Shown here: one piece after another, positions 46,913-57,971 of the stretch
Position numbering within the stretch: position 1 is the stretch's first letter
Layout: each line of letters begins with the position of its first letter
Origin: Brachypterus glaber
Lineage: Eukaryota; Arthropoda; Insecta; Coleoptera; Kateretidae
Length of the DNA stretch: 64,000 nt
Direction of reading: 5' to 3'
Assembly: GCA_958510825.1 (NCBI GenBank)
Contig: OY294049.1
Location: forward strand, 23,264,945 to 23,328,944
The notes under the pieces: generated by a model
The model's input: only the letters and a program-made list of their open reading frames with translations
What the model was told of the DNA's origin: nothing
Databases searched by the model: none
Position numbers and translations under genes: made by a program

Positions 46913-47319
46913 TTAAGTTTTTAAGGTAACGTTTTTTAAAAGTTTTTAGTTTTTAGATGTTTAAGAAAAATACAATACTAATTTGTAATTTAATTCAGGT
47001 ATTAACGCGCAATAAATGGTATTTAATAGGATTTATAATTGTTTAAACTTTTTTTAAGGTTCACTGAAGGGCTCACTAGCGTAATTTTTTTTAAATAAGT
47101 TTATTAGGCAAGATAATACGTTTAAAAGAGTTTAAAAAAAATGAAAATAAAAAAAAATATTAAAATAGGCTTTAAATTATCAAAAGGATCTGTTGTTAAA
47201 CATAGTGATTTTTAATAACCAATAAACCTATTTTATTAATCTAAAAAAAACTTTTGGTGCACATCTCTTAAAACTTATAAAATGCAGGGTCGTACTGTAC
47301 TAGCATAATAATTTAATTT

Positions 47320-48420
47320 GGAAAGTTAAAAATTTGAAAAATGGTCACAAGTTGACTCTCGTGGTTAGCTATGTTTTTGTGAAAAAAAAGTTTCAAAATT
47401 TTGTACATAGAATGCGCTGCAGCCAGTTTATGGTAAAAAATGGCTTTTTTACTCCAACAGATGGCGACAGCAACGCTTGTTAGAAAAACCAAATATGCTT
47501 TTCGATAATATAAATATTCCTTTATTAATTTTTATATTTCCAGGAATTACACTTTAAGTGCCCACTATTTATCCCATTTTGTAGTGAAGTCTGCAGCAAA
47601 GCGCCTGGCTTCAAACTGTGGCCCTTAAAAAATTTATTTCAAAAGTCAAAAATTAAAAATTTTTTCATAAGTTGACCAGCATGGTTAGCTATATTTTTGT
47701 ATTTTTTTTCAAATATGTATACATAGGGGGCGCTGCAGCCTTTCGACGAAATGTTTTTTTTCAACGCCAACAGATGGCGTCAACAACGCTTGTCAGAAAA
47801 ACCAAATATGACTTTCGATAATATATATATCCCTTAATTAATTTTTATATTTTTATTGATTTATTTTATTTGAAAAGTTAAAAATTTGAAGGTCACAAGT
47901 TGACTCTCGTAGTTAGCTATGTTTTGTGAAAAAGAAAAGTTTCAAAATTTTGTACATAGAATCGCTGCAGCCAGTTTATGGTAAAAATTGGCTTTTTTTT
48001 ACGCCAACAGATGGCGACAGCAACACTTGTTAGAAAAACCAAATATATTTTTCGATAATATAAATATTCCTTTATTAATTTTTAAATTTCCATTTATTAC
48101 ACTTTAAGTGCCCACTATTTATTCCATTTTGAAGTGAAGTCTGCAGCAAAGTGGCTGGCTTCAAACAGTGGCCCTTAAAAAATTTATTTCAAAATTCAAA
48201 AATTAAAAATTTGTTCACAAGTTGACCAGCATGATTAGCTATATTTTTGTAAAAAGTTTTCAAATATATATAGATAGGGGGCGCTGCAGCCTTTCGGTAA
48301 AAAATGGCTTTTTTCGACGTCAACAGATGGCGTTAACAATGCTTGTCAGAAAAACCAAATATGACTTTCGATAATATAAATATTCCTTAATTAATTTTTA
48401 TATTTTTATTGATAATTTTT
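47320..48420. repeat. Dimeric higher-order tandem repeat (A-B-A-B, ~549 bp)
   Basis: The word AAGTTGAC starts half-units near 47350, 47670, 47898 and 48220, giving spacings of about 320, 228 and 322 bp. All four share GCGCTGCAGCC (or a one-base variant), CAACAGATGGCG, AGAAAAACCAAATATG and TTCGATAATAT. A halves carry an extra ACACTTTAAGTGCCCACTAT block. A partial inverted copy follows at 48430-48725. Confidence 0.85.
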
Positions 48421-48429
48421 GTATATACA

Positions 48430-48725
48430 AATGTAGCAAGTAACAAAGGAATATCTTTATTATCGAATAGCACAGTTGTTTTTTCTGATAAGCACAGTGA
48501 CGCCATTTATTAGCGACAAAAATAACTATTTTTTTTTACCGAAAATTGTCTATGTACAAAAATTTAAAACTTTTTTTTCACAAACATCCAAGTCAATTTG
48601 TGAACAAATTTCAATTTTTGACTTTTGAAATAAATTTTTTAAGGGCCACAGTTTGAAGCCGCGGCGCTTCGTTGCAGACCCAACTTTAAAATGGGCTAAA
48701 TGGCGGACACTTAAAGTGTAATCAA
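48430..48725 (-). repeat. Inverted partial copy of the dimeric repeat
   Basis: The minus-strand orientation of the preceding unit is recognisable by ATTATCGAATAG, GTGACGCCATT, TTTTTTAAGGGCCACAGTTT and ACACTTAAAGTGTAAT. Confidence 0.75.
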
Positions 48726-48731
48726 TGGAAA

Positions 48732-49466
48732 TACAGGGTGATCCATAACTGGCATGCCAAAATTTAAGAGGTGATTCTAGATCCAAAAATATAAAAAAAG
48801 TTCCTATAAAGGTTGGTCCGGAAATGAGCCCTAAGGGATCTAGGGCCCTTTAAAATTGTAATAAAAATAAGGTTTTTAATTAATAACTCGGGTACCGTTT
48901 AAGCTAGAGCGGCGAGCTTTTGCATGTATACTAGTATTAATAAGAGCAATAAGTTTATGTTAATTTATTTTTTTAATTTATCCAGAGGCGTGCCCAGACG
49001 GACAAAATATATGAGGCTTAAAACATTTTTGCCCCAAACTTTTCTATGTGTATGTTTTTTGGATTTGTTGAAAAAATATAGATTTCTAGAGTAAAAATAC
49101 ATATAAAATATCATATAGTGTAACACTGTAGGAGCAACCGTTATCAAAAAAAAAATGCAATTAAGAGGAAGTAACATTTTGTGCCACCAAAAACGTTACT
49201 TTTTAAAAGGCTATTACTCCTTTAATATTAAATTTAGGTGTTTTGGTGTATAATACTTTTTTGCTCAGTTTTAAATGAAGAATCACCCTGCAGCATTAAA
49301 ATTTTATTGGTGTTTTTTTTTGTTCCCCATTAATACGTCATCTTCGAAGGGCCGTGGCTCCCTTAGGGCTCATTTCCGGACCAACCTTTATAGAAACTTT
49401 TTTTCATATTTTTGGATGTAGAATCACCTCTTAAATTTCGGTACGCGAGTTCTGGAACACCCTGTA
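48732..49466. mobile_element. Uninterrupted TACAGGGTGATC-family element, 735 bp
   Basis: It runs from TACAGGGTGATCCATAACTG to AACACCCTGTA. Both arms share GTGATTCTAGATCC / GGATGTAGAATCAC and GGGCCCTTTAAA-type blocks, and CCGGAAATGAGCCCTAAGGG / its inverse. Centre near 49100. Confidence 0.8.
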
Positions 49467-49795
49467 TAAAAATGAATAAAAGAATATTTATATTATCGAA
49501 AGGCATATTTGGTTTTTCTGACAAGCGTTTCTGAGGTCGAATGAAAGAAATATTTTGGATTGGTGAGTAATTTAGACATAGGAACGTAACAAAAAAAAAT
49601 CAAAAAGATCTAAGATCCGTTGTAGATCGACCGTACGAAAGAACGATGAAATCATAGTTAAGGCTACAAGGTATTACCAAATTAAATAATTTTAAATTAT
49701 GTCAGTATTTTTCGTCAAAATTGGTATATGGGCGTTTTTGAGGATGAAATTGAATCTGATAACAAAATTGTTTTAAGTCCACCCCTGAGGGGTGG
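49467..49795. repeat. Repeat fragments
   Basis: A piece of the dimeric-repeat family (ATTATCGAAAGGCATATTTG, GACAAGCG) is followed by a unit of the CCCCTGAGGGGTGG family. Confidence 0.6.
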
Positions 49796-51160
49796 TCTAG
49801 GTTTATTCTATATCAAAAACCAAAAAAAAACAAGTTTCTATACATGTAGGTCTAAAAATGGGTTTTAAAGCTACTATGGTGCATTTTTAGGACACCATAG
49901 TTCCCTTAGGATTAATTTTTGGAAGTACCTGTATAGGTTTTTTTTCAGTTTTTGATAAACATTCACTCTGCGCTATTGATATTTTGGTTTTCAACATTTT
50001 ATTGTTTTTTTTTTCGCCCTCGAACCGTGAAATTTCACCTTTAAATCAACTTTTCTCGGAAACTGTTAATCCTACAGTATTAGAACAAGAGTACCTTTTT
50101 TATGTATTTTGACCTGGGAAATTGTATTCCAAAAATAAAATTACAAAAAAGTTACTAAGAGAAAAGTTTGGGACAAAAAACTGATAAGACGCCCCCATTT
50201 CGCACACCCCTGGTTAAAATAAGTACATGAAAATAACAAATGAAGATGGGCCTTATTAAGATTACTAATCATTAGTTTACGTACAAAACATCGTTGCTAT
50301 ATCTGAAAGTGTTCCTCAGTTATTAAATAAAAAAACACTTTCAAAGGGGCCTAGCTCCCTTACGACGCATTTTTTGACATATGATTGTAGGAACTTCTTT
50401 TCATATTTTCCTTTGTAGAAACACCCCTTAAAATTAATAACCTTATTTCTGAATAACCCTGTATACGTCCAATATAAAAATTACTACAAATTTTGTTTGT
50501 ATATATCAGAAGTTGTCTAGAAACAAAAAAAAAACTTAAAAAAATAAATTAAATTGCCTAAAAACCGAATTTATCTTTTAAAAACGCTAATTGAATTTTA
50601 AATTTTGGTGGGTGTTACACTGTAACACTATAGGCGCAACCCTTTTCAAAAAAAAGCAACTAAGAGGAAGTAACATTTTGTGCCACCAACAATGTTACTT
50701 TTTAAAAGGCTATTACTCCTTTAATATTAAATTTAGGTGTTTCGGTGAAGAATACTTTTTTGCTTAGTTTTAAATCAATAAAATTAAAATTTTGTTGGTG
50801 CTTTTTTTGTTCCCCATTCAGCATGTCCATCTTCAAAGGGTCGTAGCTCCCTTAGGGCTCATTTTCGGACCAACCTTTATAAGATATTATTATTATATAT
50901 TATATAAACTTCTTTTCATACTTTTGGATGTAAAATCACCTCTTAAATTTTAGCATGCCACTTACTGATCACCCTGTATACTGTAATAACAATTATTATA
51001 TCCATATTAAATTTTATTTTATAAATAAATAAAATTATACGCAATCGTTTTTTAAGGGTATTTAATTTATGATGCCAAAGCCCGTGTTGGCCCATTGGTA
51101 ATTTAAAATTGATGTAGGTGAAAAAATAAAACAAAATTAAAATAATTAAATAAAAAATTG
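49796..51160 (+). repeat. Segmental duplication, copy 2 (pair of 39413-40739)
   Basis: 1,365 bp are near-identical to copy 1. It is inserted within a CACTGCCCAG-family repeat: the left flank ends CCCCTGAGGGGTGG and the right flank resumes GGGGTGTAGTTTTTGTGAAA. Copy 2 is therefore probably the younger insertion site. Confidence 0.9.
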
Positions 51161-51441
51161 GGGTGTAGTTTTTGTGAAAATTGGTATATTGGAGCTTTTG
51201 AGGCCGCCAAATTTAAATCTTTGCCTGACTCACCCGAAAGGGTAAAGAAGGTCTATGGATTAAGTAAGTAAGAGGTTGCTAAATTTGAATCTTTGAATAT
51301 ATTTTTTCTGAGGGGTGGGAGGTAGTTTTAGTGAAAATTAGTATATTGGAGTTTTTGAGGTTTCTGAAAGTGAATCCGATAATGAAAAATCCATTTCACG
51401 CGCGAAGGTGAAAAATGGGCAAGCTTTTTTACTGGGCAATG
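51161..51441 (-). mobile_element. CACTGCCCAG-end element, terminal part
   Basis: Units with TTGGTATATTGGAGCTTTTG and GAATCCGATAATGAAAAA end in CATTTCACGCGCGAAGGTGA and TACTGGGCAATG, the inverse of the end at 13051. Confidence 0.65.
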
Positions 51442-52600
51442 CATTTTAATTTGTAACGATGTTAAAATCAATAACTTTTACTGTAATCACAAACAGATTT
51501 AGTTCAATACTGTACTGTAGATATATTAAATACAATCCTTTTTTGACGCACCCTTAGAAGGGCTGTAGCTCCCTTGGGGCTCATACCCGGACTAATCTCT
51601 ATAGGAACTTTTCGTACGACCTAGTGTACACGAAATAAAGAAAAATACATGTTCACTATATATTCTCGTTAGGATATTTTTCTATCGAGTACATAGTGTA
51701 TATTTGAATGAAATGACAACTATGCACACTCATTTATCCAAACGATTACACATAGCTTTAATTCTTTAAAATATACATTTTTAAAGAGTCTAGACTGTAG
51801 ATCGAACGAAAAATGTTGTTCGCAACTCGTTTGCGACAAGTCCTTAGTGCACTCGAATGATTTTTTGACTTCGCTCGACCTCATTCTCGTTCATTGACTA
51901 AAGTCGCTTACTCGTTACGAAAACTATTATTTTATAATTTTGGATTTTTGGAAGAATCGCTTTTTAATTTTTTTCCGTTAGTTTTGAATATGTGTTTCAA
52001 TACGACACTTTTTATATGGCATCCTCTGTTATTATATTATTCACAGCGCCTGTGCTAGAATAATATTGTACGGTAGTTCCGAATTAAAAAAAAATAAATG
52101 AAAAATCATCCTAGACAAAAAATTATTGGATATATAAATTTGTTGCATGAAAAAATAGGCTTTTTTTTCAAATGTCCGTCCGTCTAACCGATGTCACGAT
52201 TTTTGTGAACACTCAAGAACGAATAATCTGATCGACTTGAAATTTTTAGAAAAAATCAAGTTCTACGAGTTCTATTGTTTATGAAAGTAATACCCCCAAA
52301 AACAACAAAGTTATGGGGGGTAAACTTTAAAAAAAAATTGAAAAGAGCTGAAAGAAATTTCCGATTAACGTATTTTTTTCAGGAAAAATTACTTTTATAA
52401 GGATCAAAGAAAATAAAAAAAATGAAAATTTTTGATTTTTTGAAAACTTTTTTTTTTGTTTTTTTTTAGAAAATTCTTTTTTGATTTTTTTTTTAATTTT
52501 TCGTTTTTTACAAAAAGAATATTTATTAAAAAAGAATTCAAATTCGTTAAAAAAAAATTACTTTTTTTTTGTTATTTTTTTGAAAATTATTTTTTTTTTC
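51442..52600. other. AT-rich stretch with repeat fragments
   Basis: It contains a fragment of the GGGCTGTAGCTCCCTTGGGG family (51550-51640), a diverged GTCCGTCTAACCGATGTCACG copy (52165-52260), and A/T homopolymers at 52330-52600. No gene. Confidence 0.5.
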
Positions 52601-52690
52601 AAGTATTTGGGAAATGAAATATGCCATGGTACCATTTACTGTGAATAATATATAATGAAATGCGTATATCTATACGGCTTGTTCTATTTC
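52600..52690 (-). repeat. Copy of the ATGTAATGCTACGCAT family
   Basis: TCAAGTATTTGGGAAATG is followed by TACCATTTACTGTGAATAAT and AATGCGTATATCTATACGGC, a diverged minus-strand copy. Confidence 0.6.
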
Positions 52691-53577
52691 TACACCTACA
52701 TCGTTTGTTATTTACTTTTTTTTTACAAACCTACGCTTGTATACGTATTTGTAAAATACAAGTGAGCAGTAGGTAGTAAATTTAACCTTTTTTAAATTAA
52801 CTTAAATTAAAACATATATTTCTGCTGTAAGTGCTGTAACTGCAGTAACATGTAACCGATAAGCAGGACCTATTTGAGTGTTAGTTTACATTATTATTTG
52901 AACTCCATTCTGTCAGGAATGTTACATTACTTTCGACACAATAACATTTTAAATATATTTAGTTATACAGAGTGTCCCACAAGTTACTTTACCAATTGAA
53001 TAACTATTTTGTTTGTCAATATTTTTTTATTTGTTTCTTTTACAATATAGAGTACAGGAAATCATTTTTTTCTTCAAGCGTACTAAAATGTTCATATTTT
53101 ATAACTGAACACACTAGTTAGAAGTGATCTATTTTTTACAGTAAAAAAATGAGTTCATTGTTGTACGCTGTAAAAAAAAGTTAGTTAGCAAAACCATCAC
53201 TGGCGGCAGCACTCTTTGACTTTAGTGACAGCCATACTTCAAACTTGTTTGTTTATTATGTAAACATGTGGTTGACTCGAGATTCTGTGCAAAAACCTTA
53301 TGTGAAATTGATTAAAAATGACTGAAGAAGAATATACGGTTTATACACCTTCAAATCTCTCCAAAATTGCAAATGCTACATCAGACAAGTTACCATCGAA
53401 ATCGCGAAAAGTGTACGGTTTAGCCTACGAAAAAAATTTAAAATGAGCTAAGGAAGATTTATGTTTATTTCGAAAGGGTTTTATTGGCCTATTTAAAAAA
53501 AAGCATACTTTATTACTGAATAAATTAAATTCAAAAATTAATATCTAAAAAAATATATAGGATGCTTGAAGAAAAAA

Positions 53578-53712
53578 TAGTATGTTTCATAGGAAAAGTG
53601 ATTTTCTTTACTTGTCTGTAGTTTCCGGACTCCGCTTTGCGTCGTCCGTAAATTCTACAGACTAAAAAAAGCTTCACTTTTCCTCTTAGTAAAACAATAT
53701 ACTATTTTTTGC
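53578..53712. mobile_element. Hairpin MITE inside the mariner relic
   Basis: ATAGTATGTTTCATAGGAAA on the left is mirrored by TTTTCCTCTTAGTAAAACAA and TATACTAT on the right. GTCTGTAG / CTACAGAC flank a GC-rich loop. Confidence 0.75.
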
Positions 53713-53856
53713 ACTGTATCAAAAATCATGTCTTAAATGAAAAAGTCCATTTTCCGCTCTTTTCACGACATTTTTCATGACGACTCCTAACATGTTTGGC
53801 TTAAGCTGTTGAATAGTCCTGGGCTTGTTGACATACACCCGATCTTTCAGGTAGCC

Positions 53857-54205
53857 CTAAAGAAAAAAGTTCGGTGCTGTAAAATCGGGCGATCGTGAAG
53901 GAAAACAAAAATTCGAATTTCGCGAAATTATTCGCTTTTCGAAAATCTGCCTTAAAAACTGCATTGTGGTTCTAGCGGCATGGGCAGTTCCCATCCTGCT
54001 GCCACCATGTCTCTGGCATGTCCCCCACTGCAGGCCCAATTACCCTTTGAAATGTTACACCGCACCAAACCGTGACCTTAAGGTGGTGCAATTCAGGTTG
54101 ATGCATGACCCTAACTGGAGCCATACATGGAAAATGTCGTGAAAAGAGCCTGTGCTTGCAAAGCGAAAAATGGACATGATTTAAAAGACATGAGTTTTCA
54201 TACAT
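53857..54205 (-). pseudogene. mariner-type transposase fragment, frameshifted
   Basis: The minus-strand frames contain MHQPELHHLKVTVWCG and VIGPAV, then WWQQDG. After a frame change near 54000 they continue with TAHAARTTMQFLRQIFEKR, IISRNSNFCFPSRSPDFT and APNFFL. The QQDG-(A)TAHAA...SPDFTAPNFFL layout is the catalytic-core region of mariner/Tc1-type DDE transposases in insects. About 110 of roughly 340 residues remain. Confidence 0.85.
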
Positions 54206-54326
54206 AGTTCAAAATCAAAAATCCAGTTACTTTACTTTATATTGCAAAAGAAATAAATAAAAAAAATTGACAAAAAAAAAGTTATTCATTTTTTAAATGG
54301 TGAAGTGACTTATGGGCCACCCTGTA

Positions 54327-55257
54327 TAATGGCAAAAATAGGCCAAATATTTTATAAATCAACTGCTCCTATTTGTCTACTTTTATGCATGACATTCAGT
54401 ATACCACTTACAGAAAATATTAAAAGTTAAAATATTTTTTTTTGAATAATACTTTGTAAGGGGTTACTTGCTAGATATCACAGAATATCGTACCCACAGA
54501 TCCTAGATGATTTTTTTTTATTATTTATGAACGACGAAAATGCAAGGACTGTTCAGCAGAAGTTGCATTTTTCCAATACAGGGATTCACCTAGCAAAAAA
54601 ATCACTAGTAAAATAGACGCATCAAGCTACAAGTATGCAAAAGTTTTTTTTACCACCTTTTGCTTTCGGGAAACAAAGTATTTGACAGTAATTTTAATTG
54701 TTATTTTAAATAAAATAATAGTAAAATATTTTTTATTTTTTGTCAATCGGCCAAAAAATAGTTAATACAATATAATTTTAAATTAGGTATTTAATTTTTA
54801 AATTCAATAATAAAATTTATATATATATATATATATTTTTAATTATTTAACAAGAATACTATGAATTTCATCTATTTAAATCTCTACTTAAATTTTCAAG
54901 ATAACTAAATAATAGTTTTTAAAATTTTTAAACAAAAATATTCTTAAATTTGAATAAGAAAACCTTAACCTCTTCAGACCCAGGCGTAAATATTTAAAAC
55001 TCGGAGTACTGACTTTGGGCAAATAAATAAGTAATTATAATATAGGTTTTTAAGTCATAGGTATCTTAAAACTTTGTTAAAATCACGCTGTTTTCAAAAC
55101 TATTTTTAAAATAAAATTTGCCATAAAAATTTCGTTACATATGGCAAACTTTGTATGAAATCGCAAATTTCTCATTTCATCACCGTTGGCGAAATGGTAC
55201 TGAAGAGGTTAACGTTAAAAAAGAGGTATTTTTAACATATGCATGCATGCAGCTTAG
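54327..55257. other. AT-rich stretch
   Basis: No gene is seen. There is an (AT)n tract at about 54819-54836. Confidence 0.5.
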
Positions 55258-55334
55258 GGTGACCCACAAAAATTTCAAATTGAAAATTTTGGCGGTCTCA
55301 CCCCTTAAATTTGTTTATTGGGGTAAGGGTATTA

Positions 55335-55515
55335 TAAATATATAAGAAGTATTTTTGATGTCCGTAATAAATTATGAAAGAAATATTAGTGGCATATCGG
55401 ACAGAAGAGAAAATTAGAAAAAAAGTCGGGTCTCAGTCTAGATTCGAACCAGAGTCCCCACGGTTTCCGGCCTGGTGCTCTACCAACTGAGCTACCGAGA
55501 CGCCTGTTCGAAAAC
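55335..55515 (-). mobile_element. tRNA-derived SINE-like insertion
   Basis: About 181 bp interrupt the surrounding repeat and are flanked by TAAGGGTATTA (55324-55334) and TAAGAGTATTA (55516-55526), an 11-bp target duplication with one mismatch. The minus-strand 5' end is tRNA-like with perfect A-box TAGCTCAGTTGG and near-perfect B-box GGTTCGAATCT. A T-run (a possible RNA polymerase III terminator) follows, then a ~95-bp body. The length, duplication and promoter fit a SINE. Confidence 0.75.
55429..55501 (-). tRNA. tRNA-like gene or pseudogene, anticodon arm degenerate
   Basis: The acceptor stem GTCTCGG/CTGAGAC pairs 7 of 7 with one G-T. The D-arm GCTC/GAGC is intact. The T-arm TCTGG-TTCGAAT-CTAGA is intact with one G-T. 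The anticodon stem CCAGG/CCGTGG needs a bulged G, and the loop CCGGAAA lacks the usual T33. The nominal anticodon is GGA, yet the long variable arm of tRNA-Ser is absent. This looks like a SINE head rather than a working tRNA gene. Confidence 0.65.
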
Positions 55516-56271
55516 TAAGAGTATTAACCCTGATTTTTTTCAGAATTTTTGAAAAAAATCTAGAGGTCGCTCACAGCTATTTTTTAAAAAGATATGTTTC
55601 CTTAGATTTTTTATTTTTTTTTTAAGTCCGAAGGATTTTTTATTTAAATCATTTTAACACGGCCCGGTATAAAGGGATAGTAAGTGGATAACCTCAAAAA
55701 ATCAGAATTTTTCTTTCGAAATGCTTCATTTTAGGCGTAATGAAGGCACAACTTTTTTTTCATTGTCTTAAAATATTGTGCGTGTAGCCCAATAGGTCCC
55801 CACATAAAAACCACTATATTTTTTTTTATTGGATATACGGGGTTTCAGAAAAAAATAATATATATTTTTTAGCATTTCTGAAATATAAATTCGGTTTTGA
55901 GGCAGTTTAATATCATTTTTTTTGTCTCTAGACAAATTCTGATATATACAAACATAAAATTTGTAGTATTTTTTTATGGATGTATATATTTTATTAATTT
56001 TTTCTGGATATCTTGTATATCCAATAAAATAGTACTACATTTTTTATGTATTTATATTTCGGAATTTATCTAAACACAAAAAACCTTGAAAATTAAAACT
56101 AAATTGACTAAAAACCGAAGGATACTCTTACCCCAAATGAACAAATTTAAGGTTAACCCAAATACAGCTATAGTTAAAGGACCATAAGTAAGGCAAAAAA
56201 GGCAACAAAAAAAAACTTTATTCAGATTAAAATATAATCAAATACAGTATATCCATTTAGTGGCTAGTTAA

Positions 56272-56558
56272 CACGTTCGCTGAGTTTCGGGGCATATAAT
56301 ATATGTAGTCTGTGCAAAGTACGTTGTTGCTTTTGCCTTAAAAAATGCGTTCTTAAAGAATCTAAAAATCTTCTTAAATAATCTAAAAATCTTCTTAAAG
56401 AATCTAAAATTAATTCTTAAATAATCTAATTATGTTGAGGTGTGTTTTCGTACAATATATACCCTGAAACGCAATCTGTGCAAAGTACGTTCGGGGTATA
56501 CATTCCCCGAAACGCAGTCTGAGCTAGGAACCAAAAATTGGCTAACGTAGCTAACGTG
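56272..56558. mobile_element. TTAA-flanked small element, 287 bp
   Basis: It is flanked by TTAA (56268-56271 and 56559-56562). The ends CACGTTCGCTGAGTTTCGGGG and the inverse, with CCCCGAAACGCAGT then CTAACGTG, are inverted repeats. The interior has a ~20-bp tandem repeat (AATCTAAAAATCTTCTTAAA, about 56360-56420), and TCTGTGCAAAGTACGTT twice (56309 and 56474). Confidence 0.6.
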
Positions 56559-56685
56559 TTAAGGTACTTCACGTCAGTTACTTGCATGCTTTTTAACTGT
56601 TATATGAGGGTTGTTAAAAATAATAAATATTGTATAACTATGAATTTAAGTAGCGTAAATATTAGTTGATTAAAAAAAATAAATG

Positions 56686-57971
56686 TACACTTGCGAGCAG
56701 ATAACACAGGCCCACAAAAAAAATTGTGAGTCTTTGATTCCAATATGATATTCCTATGTATTTTTTCCCGCTGAGTTTGAATCCGTAACCCGTTTAACCC
56801 CTACACGTCAGGATTTTGATATAACCTCAAAAAACACCCGAAAAACTACTGAAACCGCTAAAATCATCTATGCTATACCACTGTCACCCCCCTGTCCCCA
56901 AATTGCTAATTCTATAACCCCAGAGCCCCATAATTCCCTAACCTCATTTGAGGTTATATTAAAATCCTGACGTGTAGGGGTTAAACGGGTTGCGGATTCA
57001 GATTCAGCGGGAAAAAATACATAGGAATATCATATTGAAATCCAAGACTTACAATTTTTTTTGTGGGCCTGTGTAATTTGACTACACTTAAAATGTTAAA
57101 ATGTTCTGGTTTAACTGATGTTCATGAAATGTCATTACTTGTCAATATAATTTTACCAACGTTTGTACTTAATTAGAAAACACGAAAATAACTTCATATT
57201 TAGAGAATTGGAAGACTAGAAGATCATTTAGAAGTTATTAGGAGTACTATATACTGGCTTAAAAGAAAACGGTCACAAACGCAACTCATTAAAAAAGAAG
57301 GGGATACGGCTAAGAAAGGTATTTACAAAAGAACAGGACGACATTATTATACGAGACAAAATCTTTTAGATACTGTAGTAACTGCTACTCCAACCACCAA
57401 AAACGACTAATTTTATTGGGTCATTCTGGATTGACAGCTGAAGAATCACATGTGATGGTTTGCGGAATATCGTTAACGCGTTTCAGCAAAAAAAAAATAC
57501 AGAAGAAAATAATCACCCAGAGGCGCATGAAGGATTTTTAAATTATGTTTAAATATGTTTTATATCCATAATAAAGCTGCAAGTTATACCTACATATTTT
57601 TTAAGTTTTGCAAAGCATTCACAACTTTTCTTGAACAAAATAATTTAATTTTATATATGTTTTGCATAATTTAAAAGAACACTGATAAGGCTTTTTAAAT
57701 TAATTTTCAGAAAAAGTAAATCTTAAAATAGTTCATACGATTTTTGTTGTAAAAATTAATTTAAATAATTTTATGTTTTAATCTGATTTAAATTAAAAAA
57801 AAAATAAACTAATGTTTTACCAAATTAGTCCAAATACGACTACTGTGCGTCGTGTGATGGTGCTAAACCCGCTGCTAAATAGAGTGACATGAAACGAGTA
57901 TCTTCAGACAACTAAAAAAATGTATAATTTGCTTACAAGAGTTGTAGTCAAATTCTATGCTCGCAAGTGTA
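56686..57971. mobile_element. Tc1/mariner-like relic with nested fold-back
   Basis: The ends TACACTTGCGAGCA and TGCTCGCAAGTGTA are exact inverted repeats with TA termini. The sequence after each (ATTTGACTACA) also matches in inverse. A 371-bp fold-back (56704-57074) interrupts the left TIR. The interior frame near 57245-57410 (STIYWLKRKRSQTQLIKKEG, then TAKKGIYKRTGRRH) loosely recalls the DNA-binding linker of Tc1 transposases. That is inference only. Confidence 0.65.
56704..57074. mobile_element. Fold-back MITE, 371 bp
   Basis: The ends are ACACAGGCCCACAAAAAA and its inverse. The arms share GGAATATCATATTG / CAATATGATATTCC and AACCCCTACACGTCAGGATT / its inverse. The loop of about 100 bp is C-rich. 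Confidence 0.85.

Larger units (their letters stand above)
45640..47298. mobile_element. Head-to-head rearranged DNA transposon with ~430-bp inverted ends
   Basis: Both ends read inward from CAGTGCGACCCTGCA / CAGTACGACCCTGCA. The arms run through TTAAGAGATGTGCACCAAAAG, CACTAGCGTAATTTTTTTTA and TTGCGCGTTAATACCTGAAT-type blocks, and end in the same coding tail. The two outer sequences (45640-46080 and 46860-47298) are near-identical inverted copies. Between them lie two partial copies of one protein gene pointing outward, joined at about 46441-46483. Confidence 0.85.
52966..54326 (-). mobile_element. mariner-like DNA transposon relic, 1,361 bp
   Basis: The TIRs are TACAGAGTGTCCCACAAGTT and the inverse of TACAGGGTGGCCCATAAGTC, both leading into TTGAATAACT-type and TTTTTATTTATTTC blocks over about 130 bp. 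The TA ends fit a TA target. The transposase remnant lies at 53857-54205. A 135-bp hairpin has inserted at 53578-53712, and an inverted duplication of the CTTTTCACGACATTTTYCATG segment occurs at 53765 and 54125. Confidence 0.85.
55258..56170. mobile_element. Palindromic repeat (TTCAAATTGAAAA family) with SINE-like insertion
   Basis: It shares TTTCAAATTGAAAATTTTGG, GGTCTCACCCCTT and GCCCAATAGGTCCCCACATA with 38200-38985. The right end (CTCTTACCCCAAATGAACAA, then GTTAACCC) is the inverse of the left end. A tRNA-bearing insert occupies 55335-55515. Confidence 0.7.
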
